64,000 nt of DNA from Antedon mediterranea (Eukaryota; Echinodermata; Crinoidea; Comatulida; Antedonidae): NCBI RefSeq assembly GCF_964355755.1, contig NC_092672.1, positions 10,414,501 to 10,478,500 on the forward strand. The letters are read 5' to 3'. Under the pieces are notes generated by a model. That model saw only the letters and a list, made by a program, of their open reading frames with translations, made no database searches and was not told where the DNA came from. The translations under genes and the position numbers were made by a program. Shown in pieces: positions 12,701-24,700 of the stretch. Position 1 is the first letter of the stretch; each line of letters starts with the position of its first letter.

Positions 12701-15700
12701 CTTATGGCTACTGTACCTTGTCCGTCTAAGGGAAGAAAACTAAAAAATCGTGTTGACTATGTTGCAAGAGATTTCCTCCAATTCCTACATGACCTGAATC
12801 TGATCTCAAAATATTGTGGCATATCACTGTGTTCTTCTTGGAATAGAATTTTGAAATGTCAACAAACTATTGTCTATTTTGTGCCTAGCTGATCTGGATA
12901 AACCGACAATAGCCCTTGCTCTCCAGAAGGAGGACTTGGATACAACAACAAAATATCCCTGTACCAAAATGAACTGGTTCGCAACCACCCCCTTATATAT
13001 CACCATTTTATTTATTTTATTTACAGTAATGTACAGTTAACAACTGAAGTACGGGAGTATCTTAGGCAGCCTAGCTTTGACAACTGGCAATGGGAAGATG
13101 CTGAGATGCTAGTCTTGCTTCAACAAATGTACATTGACTTGGATTTTGTCTCCAAGTTTCACATTGAGGTGAGTCAATCCTTAAATTTTTAAAGTATGCT
13201 CGAGTTGAGTGACCGAGCGGTTAAGGTGCAAACCGCAGAATACAATTGACACATGTTCAAGGCTTGAGCATAGTTCTGGTGGTAAAACAAGTCTTCTCAG
13301 AGGTACAGTGTACACGTCTGGCTTTTGTGCAATTTAAATAACCCAGACTGGTACTGGTCCATCTTAGCCCTGTTTGTGGTTGGCGCTGCACTATGGCTGC
13401 CTTTTCTCAATTGATCAGGAGGAATATGAATACAAATATATACTGTAGAGTACGTTGGCTTTCTGTCACAATCTTGTCCTTCGTATTGGGTATATAATAA
13501 AAAAACTATTGAATATTGTGTGATATACTGCATATGCAGCAGAGAACCTATTCTGCATGTCATTTACAATAAAAACAATGCCAGTAAAAATGCCAGGGAT
13601 TTTAAATTGTACAAATTAAGTATGATGAGTATTGTGGGTAAAAATACAATTTTTCAACTCATAACATATTCTCCCCATTTAACTCATATACATTCATTGT
13701 TTTGTATAATATTTCATACCTTATTTTGGTTCACATCTACCCATTGTATTAATTGTACTTTAGCTTTCATAAACTAATTGTATAAACTGGTAATATTTGC
13801 ACTGATTAGACAATTGTCTCCTTTAAACTAGATTATTTATTAGCTGAAAGGTTTGAATATTGAAAATCAATGTTGGTGCTGTGTGCATAATGTAAATTGA
13901 CATCTTGTGGACATTAAAAGCAGACTACAGCTCGACGAACGTTGATAGGAAAATTAAACATGCGTATCTAAATTAGAACAGTTCAAACTGGTTTTTTTTA
14001 GTAGAATAGCACAAAACGTACATTTTGTAGAGCTTAATATTGGTAGCAATATTGAAACAAGTATTTAAACAATAAACATGTATCTGATAAGATAGTATGC
14101 CCATGTCCAATTTCTTTTTAAATTAGTTCTAAGCAAGTGTTTTTCAACTGATTTGTGTAATATGGGGTCTATATATCCACCAAAAAAAAAATGTTCCAGT
14201 TCATATCTCAGCTTCTATGTCATAGAGATGATGATGAGAAATCTTAAATCGTATGCGTTTATATAATATGAAGAGAAAGACATCGTTATGCTACTAATAT
14301 AATGTATCGCTACTTTATATACTCTTTAACTTGTTATTGATAAAAGTGTATTAATATAATAATAACAAACTTGTACCATTATCTTCTTTTTCTTGAATTG
14401 CTATGCATGAGTGAGTATGAATGATCGCATTCTATCTGTCTCTTGAACTGAGCCTATGAGACTGCCTCAACCATTCTTTCTCCTTTGATATCTCTGAACT
14501 GATGAAAATAAAATCCAACCTCAACTGGCTAAATTTCTTTTTCTGTCAGTTTATACACTATGAGGCTGTATTCTTAACTGGCTCAACCAATTCTTTCTTC
14601 CTGATGTCCATAACTGCTGTGACACAACCTTATCTGGATTATCCATTTTTCCATTTGTTCTCTCTTAATTAGTTAGGGTGTGTGGCGCAGTGTGTTGGAC
14701 GTCGGATTACTGATCGTGAGATCATGGTTTGAATCCAACTCTTGTCACATTGCTTGTATCCTTAGGCAAGCCATTTTACTTACATTTGCCTCTCTCCACC
14801 CAAGTGTATGAAATGGGTACCGGTTAGATCAAGACACAACTTTGCGCTGATTACTAGATGCATCATTATGGGAGTATGTTTGACCAAAAAAATTACCAGG
14901 TTAATAATGTGTAGCGCATTGAGATCTTGCTATGCGCTATTAAGAATGAACTATTATTATTATTAATGCCATGTTTGAGAGACATCCATTGCTTCTATGC
15001 CTGTTTGAGAGACATCCATTGCATCCAGCTGCCTTCAGATGTTGCCCATCAGTGTCTATGCAGTAGGCTTTCACCAGCCATCCTCTACTTCAATCAACAT
15101 CATTAACCTAGTGATAATTGCTTTTCTACTTGACCATCTATTAAATCGGTTTTTACATTGAAATTATTGATATTGATATTGATTCTTATTTCTGCAAATT
15201 TTCAATCAAAATGTCATCCATGATGGCCAGTATAATGATATAACCTTTATAACATTGTTGTTTTAATTGTGAATACTTTATAATTTATCATCATATAATG
15301 TAATACAATGTACAGTTTGTAATAAATTAATCACAAATTATTATTCCTAGAATAATTGGATGATATTGATCCACTTATTATAGTATAGTAGTATACATAC
15401 ATTTTGTTATCTTTAATGACTTTTTCTCCTTATATTGTTTTATAATAAATGTTATTCATTTTTTTATATTAGAAAATACTAATTGCTGTTAGTTTTAATT
15501 TCTTTTTTATTATGTCTTCACCCCATAAAATTCATTCATATACATTTGTTAATTGACCACTAACAACCTCTCCTTTACTGCCACCCCCCCCCCCCCCAGA
15601 AAAAAATTCTCCAAATGATTTTTTCTTATTTTAAACTATAAATATGTTTCTTTTTTAGATCCCAGTGCTGCAGACATTTCTGTTCGAAGTTTACAAGCAC

Positions 15701-18700
15701 TACAACAATGTACCTTTTCACAATTTCAAGCATTGTTTCTGCGTGTGCCAAATGGTAAGTAAATACTTAGTAATAGCTGGTTTAAATAACATGTTTAAAA
15801 ATGACATTTAAATACAACAAGGCCGGTTTATTTAAATGGCTTTTAAAAAAAGTTAAGTTAAAATTACAGTTAAAATGTCATGTCAGTTTTTGTTGCAGTG
15901 CTATTAAGTACCGGTAACTGGTATACATGTCCAATGTTGACCTTTAGGTCAATTGTCTTAGTATTAATTATTGTCCATTAATTAAGCATTAACCAGAAAA
16001 AAAAACAATTAATAATTTATGGATGCTATATAATGTCAAATATTTTCACTTGACTCGCACTTGTGTACAGCGAAAGTGAAATATTTTAATTTCAGAACAT
16101 TACATGCTATGTAAATTTACATTTTAAATACTACAGTAACCCCACACTAATTAAGGTTTTCCAGCACAAATTCAGCACAAAAGCAGCCTTTTAAGCTCCA
16201 TCTACCGTACGCTATCATACTTTATGTGAAAACAAAATGTGATATACCCATATGGACATGATTATGTCATATCACTACCATATTTGGGCATGTCACTACC
16301 ATATTTTTTGTCAAAATAGTTTGATAGTGTAGACAGAGCTTGCTAAATTGTATCTTTATTTTCGGTCAGTCTCCATAATACAGCAGAAGCTGGCTGGCAT
16401 GTCACAATTCCATGCATTCACATCACAAAGAGAAATATACTTCTGTGATTCAATGGTTTGATTATTTTTACAAACATGGTAATTTATCTTCTTACAACAA
16501 ATAAATTTCTCTGTATTCACTGCATGTCAACATGAAAATTAATGATGATAGAGTACCATTTATAGAGAGTTTATGCCAAAGGATTGCAAAAATAACTATA
16601 TGTTGGGGGCCGTGAGATGCATAAAGGGAGATTACTCTATAGTAGGTTACATGCAATTTGTTTTTAGATAGGGACAAATATTCCACCAATTGGAAGATAG
16701 TAGGTATTTATATGGTCAACACCAAGAGGCAGTAGATTTCACCAAATACAAAGCAATCTCCATTTCGTCAGTGACGCCACAAAATGACACTAATGTGACT
16801 ACAGACACTACTCAAGTGAAATGGATTTTGCATTTTCACACTTAACATACTATTAGTATTACTAGGGAAGCTCTCTACTAAACCGCGTTTTTGTGAAACG
16901 CATTGTTATGTCAAATGACTACGTGGTTAGTGTCTATTTGTGGTGTCACTGACAACTTGTGTTACCTTAATATACAGTATACAAGTTAGAAGACCTTAAT
17001 CGCTGTCATCACTAACTGTAAAAGTCTCAATAACCCTTCTTTGTCCATTAAACTCAAAGCCACCTTCCTCGCCAGCCAATGTTTGTAAACGTTTGTTCCC
17101 TTAACCATGTAAGTGTAACCAGGGAGTGTAAGTAGCAGTGGATGTACACAATATTGCCATTACCGCTTCATGTGTCAAAAATCTGTACGAAATGCGACTT
17201 GTTAGACTACAAGAGTAAAATGTTAATTCAATTCAATTCAACCCTACAGTGGAAGTCATTTGATTAAACCCATTGGTTTCCTTGGAGGAAAGTTTCTTGG
17301 ATTGGACTTCTAATAGTACGTAGTATAGTATTCTAACTAAACAGCATTCAATATGGTGTATGTAAACATGCCTTGCAAAGCAATTAAGTAGATAGATATT
17401 AAAGACAAGATAAGTGAAGATGAGCTACAACACATTTAATTATACCAAATGATGGGGACAGATGTAATCATGAAATTGTGAGTGTCTTGCAGATAAGGCA
17501 GCTTTTGATTACATTGCACAGGCACCATGACTGCAAACGCAATCGATCGTAATATACCGTACATCATATTATATTACTCCCTATTGATTTCTAATCTAGG
17601 TTCTTCATAGTGCAAACGGCTGCCATACATTTGAAAAAGTTAACATGAAAGTTAAGTTTCCTGACAGATAAAAATGTAATAAACAAAAGATGGAAACGGC
17701 CCAAGAAAATCGATGATTCGTTATTACCATGATAAAATTAATACACATGCTTGTATTATCCAATAATAAACAATTTTAATGCCGTACTATTACTAATGCT
17801 GTAAAGAACATCGTAGAAATGAAGAATTCTAGCAAATTCTGTTGTGAAATATTGGTGCATACACTAGGTAGTGCATAAAGTTCTCTGAAATACAAAGAGT
17901 TCACAAATTGACTCGATTACGCTGCTAAATCTGCAATACATCGTGTAGAGCATATCAGCATGAGAACGCATTCTATATGATCACAAAATTTCTAGATGTT
18001 AATTGCCCAGGAATGTTTATTCATTTCATTGCGATAAAAACAATATAATTATTTTTGTAAAAACTTTACTGCACTGCTTTAACAAAAAATGTGTTCTTAT
18101 ATCATTTTAGATTTTTCTTTATATCTGAATAATATTTGAACTATGGCAGCAATTTTGACTACTCCCCTTTAAAACGTGCTTTTCACTAGCTATGCAACGT
18201 AACTGACGTTTGATTGCGTCAACGTTCATTGCCGTCACCCTGTATACTTGTCTATGCGGTTTACTATGTTTCTCTGGTGCATTTACCATTGTTATTGTCT
18301 GAAATTAAATTTCCCATCTGCAATGTTTGCAGCACTATTTTATGTTGTCCACTTGTGATTATGCAATACGGTGGGCACTGTCATGAACCCCGCTTTGCTG
18401 TTGTAGTCAATTTTCAAAGTTTACAATCTGGTATTATTATAGTAAATTATCTATTCTGAAATACAATGCATTTTCTCATGGTAATTATTAAAAAAGTGAT
18501 TGACATGTTTAGTATTTGCCTTTGCTTATAATATATATACAGTTTGAAAATAATCAACAACATTATACTTGACATATCAGTTTGTTTATTTGAATGTGTA
18601 TCATCTTTTGTTTCTGTTTAAAACACAACTCTAGCGTCATCACCAAATTAAGAAAACAATACTGTATTAATGAATAATGTACTATAAACAATGCATTTCA

Positions 18701-21700
18701 GATTTTATTATTAGCTGCCACTTTTCATGCTACAAAACTTTCATGGGTTATTTTAATACCCCAATTAAAGTATCTCACTGATATCAAATTATTATGAACT
18801 TTTTGATTTGCACTTTGTCAACTGATACCAGATGATGTCATTTTATGATGTGCGCATCAGTAAGTCGTCACTGACACGTAAAAAATGAGAACGTGTTTGG
18901 TGGCAGTTTGCCGTTCTGTCTCTGGCATGAGTACTAGTGGATGTACAGTATGATGTCCTAATACTGCAACATTTTACAAAAATCATTCCTCTCATTCTCA
19001 GTTAATTTATATAATTTACAAACTGTGAATTATTAATTTATGTATTCCATTGTATTACATTTCTGGAGATTTTAATTCTAATCCTATTACGAATCCAACC
19101 TTTGATATAATACCTCTTTTGAATTTTGACATCTCTAAGATAGTACGTCTCTTGGTAAAAGCAGGGAGTTGGTAAAAGTAAAAGATATGGATGTTATTTT
19201 ACCAATGTTTGTTTTAATCATTTATGCTATGCTGATGATTTGGTTGTGTTAGCTCCCTCTGCCTCAGGCCTTCAAAAACTGGTTAACACGTGTGTGGCTT
19301 TTGCATCTGAGCATGATATTATATATAAAAATAAAAAGTCTTTTACTGTATGCTGTTTTGTCCCACTATTCGTAGAGTCAATGGGGCTCCTAAAACAGTA
19401 TTAGGTGATTAGGCGCTGGAGTATTTAATTTCATTTCATTTATTTCGTCTCACATAATTATAATAAAAAATAACAAACAATAAAGAGAGACAGGATTCCC
19501 AAAAGCGAACTAAATCAAACTATCAAGTGGGTCTCCTAAGTATGTTGATCATTTTATGTACTTAGGCCATATTTTAACTTCGAATCTAAGAGATGAGGCA
19601 GATATAAAACGCCAATATAGATCTCTATGTATTTAAGAGGTAATGTTTTATGTAGGAAATTTTCATACTGCTCCAAATCAATTGTCTGAAATAAAAGTTG
19701 AATTGAATTGAATTAATAGCCGCATTAGATTGCGCACATTTTTATCATCCCCATCTTAAGGTGTTAATGAACAAGTACAGAATTTCACTGCTGCTACTAC
19801 TACGACTTCATACATAAACACTGATAAAACAGTTGTGTATAATTGATATGTCGAAGAAACGTGCCTACGTCTCGCTCACTCTTACTTAATCTTCCAATCT
19901 GTCATTTGCCAATGAACTTTTCTTGTAAATCTGTGCCCTTGTTTGTTATGACCTTTCAAATTTAAAATTACAAAATTGTAAACTATAACGAATTTAGAGC
20001 ATATTAAAAGTAATAAACAATGTGGTATTATTAAATCAATATTTGTTATGTCCCGCTGATTTTTCTTTATAAATTATATTTATTATTCGTTAGTATCAGA
20101 CTGGTTTTCTTTCAATATTTAAACCTGACGTAAGGCCCATGCTTTTATTGTAATTTGTGTATGATTTTGTTATGCATGTTTAATAATTGATTTGATTTTA
20201 TTAAATGTATTTGGAAATTATAAATAATACATACAAACAAAGAGATAACATTCTATTAACTGACAATACAGGGAAAATATTTGACAGACTTGGCATACAT
20301 AATAGTAAATGGATAGTGGAGCTGTATCTTGGTGGTTAATGTGCTTGCCTTCCTATCCCAAGGTCCAGGGTTCAATCCTGACCTAGTCCTAGTGCCAGGG
20401 TTGTAACTCAAGACTCTTTCAACTCAACTTCTCAAAGACTTTATATTTTATAAAGCACTTCGATCAATTATAAAATAGTTTATCCATTCTGTAATTGGCG
20501 CTTGCTGGCTTGTCGATGCATTTTAAATAAAAGAAAAAGAAGTAAACATCTTATAATTCAAACGAATTCAGTGAAATTTTTACTTTTCAAATATTAAAAT
20601 CTAAAGAAAAATTAGACCATAAATTTGCACAGAGTAAAAAGATTAATGTCTATAGTGGAATTGTGTGAATTCACTAGCAAACTGTTTCCTGTAATTTGCA
20701 TATCACCTGCCCACACATCTTCCAACAATTTGTTTTCTTGTACAGTATTATAATATATTCTAAACATAAAAACACAGAGAGATATATATATTATACTTGC
20801 ATTGATGAAGGGCTGCCGCTAGTGTTGCCCGACAGCTCTGCTATATTTTCTGACTGTTTTACTTTATTGTTTTGGTTTATCTTTTTGCTTATATTATTTT
20901 GCTCTCCATTGATATCCAGCCACTGATACCCACAGCATTGTCATTTTGCTCTCCATTGATATCCAGCCACTGATACCCACAGCATTGTCATTTTGCTCTC
21001 CATTGATATCCAGCCACTGATAGTGATACCCACAGCGTTGTCATTTTGCTCTCCATTGATATCCAGCCACTGATACCCACAGCATTGTCATTTTGCTCTC
21101 CATTGATATACAGCCACTGATACCCACAGCATTGTCATTTTGCTCTCCATTGATATACAGCCACTGATACCCACAGCATTGTCATTTTTTTAGTAATTTG
21201 CCTTTGGATTTATATACAGTATATAAAAAATAAATGTTCACGTCTACAAAAGAAATGCATGTCATTAGTAGTATGTAAAATCCCTGTTTTAAAATGATCT
21301 ATTTTTTCTATTGTTGCAGGTATTTTCTGCAAGTGTTTTTCTTTCTGTCCAAGTAGATATAACATTTTATTTTAATATTTTTATTTATGGTGGTATTCTA
21401 AGAAAAGAAAATTACAAATTTATAAATGTGACGTTTTTGATGGAAAAGCTTTGATATGGTTACTGATTAACAATAGACCAAAACTATCCATCTCATGTAG
21501 TTCTATCAATAACAAGCCACTCCATCATATGCTGCAAGTGCATTGCCAATTACTGTAGCCCCATGGTGCTCGTAAATCGTCCTCGAGTTGATAAACTTGA
21601 ACATTACCAACAAACAAATGCTGGAGCTTTGGTTTAGATGCATAATGTTGTGTACTCCTACATTGAGATGATTCTTAAAGAAATATTTGAAACTGAGTCC

Positions 21701-24700
21701 GAAAGCTATGTTGGTTTGTTTGGATAAATTAGGTAGCCATTTAAATAAACCCATGGGAAATTTCTTACCATTCTACTGCTGTCAGTTTATTGTAAAAGCC
21801 TGAGTAAAAGTGCTCAGTAAAGATGTTATGTCAGGATTTTATTTTGTAGCTATAGGGGAAATGTTAACTTTGGTTTATAATAAAGTATGTTTTTTTTAAT
21901 TTGGTTTGTGGCTGTTGAAAGATTCTTCTCTATTTCAAAATACACTATGTTTTTCCTATCTCAAGTGTCATCAAATGTGCTCAGATATTAACAGGCAGCT
22001 GCATATGTCAGGTAGAAGAGTATTGTGTTGTTTATCTTTACACTGGTTTAGGCTTACTACCTAAGCAAACTTTTAATTTAATCGTACAAACATGAAGGAA
22101 TAAAAAAAAAAAAACTACTATTAATCGAAATAATTATTCTCATACACATAATAAATGTTTATTATTATTATTAATATAAATTTTTCGGTAACAAAAAGAT
22201 AATGACTGCAAAACAAGCAATGAAACCTATCTGGCTAAGAAAGGGAAAAACACTATTTTTATAAAATCATAAAAAATTGGGTCTAGTTTGATTGGTGAGC
22301 TTCCACAATGAAGTTTGTGTTTTTAAATTGAGAACATACTATTTTCATAAACCTGCCCAACAATTTCAACAGTTTTTTTCTTTCTAGCAGAAACGAACTC
22401 TAGTGTCATACACTATAGATAATCATACCAGTCGATTTTGTTTTTTTGTCCGGTTTGAAAAAACTTCAAATTTATAAAATTGGGCTAAATCGCATTGTCT
22501 ATAAGAAAATAAATCTACTTTCAAATGCAACTTGTAGGTGTACTAGTTTTCCGAGATATGTCAAATAACCTAACACACAGTGAAAATGCCTACCACTATT
22601 AATTTCAATTTTACATTTAATACAGGTAGGCATTAAATTAGGTCAATCATACATTTAGTGAGTATGTTGACAGATTTCCCAATCATTAGAGATCATTGGC
22701 AGTGGTCCAAGAATTATAGACAGGCCGCACGTACAAATGTAGGCTTTTGATTATTACTTTGCGGTTGGGGTCAACCTTTCTTTGCATGTGTTACAGATGT
22801 TTAGCACCTCCCAGCACTTGACATTTAAAACGTTTACAGTCTCTATTTGAAAGTAATAGGGCCCAGTTCCTTTAAACCTGGCTCAAATTACAAATAAATT
22901 GAACACATATTCTATCAACACTCAAACGACTTCCCCTCGCTAACCGCCTGTCAGTGCTGCGGTCACTTAGCGTGCATGTGTTGCGTTACCACACACATGC
23001 AACTGGTTAATATCGTAGTTTCACTTGCTAGATCCTGCTGTTTGATCAAGTGTGTGCTGAATGCATTGTTTAGGAAGAAAATGATAGTAAAGACAATTAG
23101 TTTTGTTTTTGAATGAAAGTCATACCTTAATTCATTTGGTGTCTTAACAAACAAAAAAACTGGAACAGATGCTTTTCTGGAAAAGTCCATTTTGTGAAGT
23201 ATAGAAGCCAGTTTAATTAGTTAATCATAGAGTTATTAATAATTGTTATCTATCTCAGATGGTAATTCAATAGGGTTAACATCACCAGTTAATCAAATCT
23301 CAAGAAGTGAGCCGCCATGGCTTCAGTGCGGATACGCCAGTCTGAACCTTTGTTTCGTACACGTGTTAAAACAATCCTCGTTATTATGCAAACAATAAAT
23401 CTAGAGTTCATTTTACAAAATCTTTACAGAATTTAATTTTTTTTAAATGATGCGAGTCATGATATATATTCGGTATATAATATATATATTTTGCACTGAT
23501 GAAGGGCTAGTGTTGCCTGAAAGCTCTGCTAACTTTTCTGGCTGTTTTACTTATCGTTTTGATTTAGCTTTTCGCTTTTTTTGTTGTATCTCCATTGAGA
23601 TCCAGCCACTGATAGTACCCACAGCATTGTCATTTTTTCAGTAATTTGCCTTTGGATTTATATATATATTCACATAATATTAACTTTATTTTTGTGTACA
23701 TGTGGCACTGCCCATGTTCGAGAGTTCCCTGACTCCCCTGATTGCGTCACGTTGATGTCACCTAGTTTACCCTCTAGGGAATTATACAGTATAAACTCTT
23801 TTGTAGTCGATTAACTTCATGTTTTATGTTTCCTATGCAGACTTAAATAAGGCATCATTAAAATATCCAAACAACGCATAGTTTATTTGTGTAACTTGTA
23901 TTGTATAGGTTATAGCGTATTATTATTGTTGTAACTTGTATGTAGGTTATTGCGTGTTAATTACATGTCTGTTTATTGTTTGTAACTCATCAATATAGCC
24001 TACGCTTATTTCATTTATTCGCAGTAAAATTAAATTCTTTTGTTGAACCATGAGATATTAAAAGGTTATGATAGTTTTACCTTTTGTATGGCGTAAAGCT
24101 CATCCCTTTCCTGTCTAGATTTGTCTTCTATCTACGAAAGAAACTGATTATTGGGGAGAGTAGGGAAGGTCATTGAAGCGGGATAGGAAGGTCATTGAAG
24201 TGGGATCGAGAGGTCATCTTAGTTGGAGGTGGTAAATAATAAAATAATAATAAAATGGTACTCAGTCTTAGTGCCTAATACAATGTTTCTAAGCGCTTTA
24301 CACACAAAAATGATCTATAAAATATCCTAAGATAACTAAAAAGTAAAGAAGTAGATGAACCATTTACATCGCTTCTTCAACCAACCCCCCTCCCTGCCCC
24401 CCCCCCCCCTCAAGCACTTTGAAGCTCCCATATAAGAGCTCGTCAGAGCACAATTCATAGGAAATCGAGTAAATGGGTTAAATATGGGGTTGAGATTTTC
24501 CCATCTATACAAAAGACAATGTAGCTAGCAGCTAATGTTCTACCATGGAGGAAATACATATTGAAATATATATTACAATAATTTGGGCCATGGAAGAAAG
24601 CATTTTAAAAATGGAGGTTGTTGGAAAATTGTTCATGATGTTGAAGTAATTATGCTGGTTTTAAAACAACATTTTTATGAAATATTCCTAATTAAACAAT

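Larger units (their letters stand above)
9291..13026. other. PDE9A intron 5 (3.7 kb)
   Basis: Contains a SINE-like fragment near 9320-9480, a reverse SINE at 10090-10220, a SINE tail with ATT repeats at 12360-12434 and MITE family B copy 1 at 12499-12632. The rest is AT-rich, with no exon or gene on either strand. Confidence 0.65.
13169..15658. other. PDE9A intron 6 (2.5 kb)
   Basis: Holds two SINEs (13198-13420 and 14676-14960) and a run of about 15 C followed by A-rich sequence at 15584-15606, just before the acceptor. Nothing else is recognised. Confidence 0.65.

Noticed and set aside
13027-13036. Alternative acceptor at 13036 for PDE9A exon 6
   Set aside because: Would remove ten bases and shift the frame. 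The acceptor at 13026 keeps the alignment.
18172-18390. Possible fifth copy of MITE family A
   Set aside because: The left end resembles the family (CACTAGC.ATGCAACG), but the right end and target site cannot be matched, so it is not listed as a feature.
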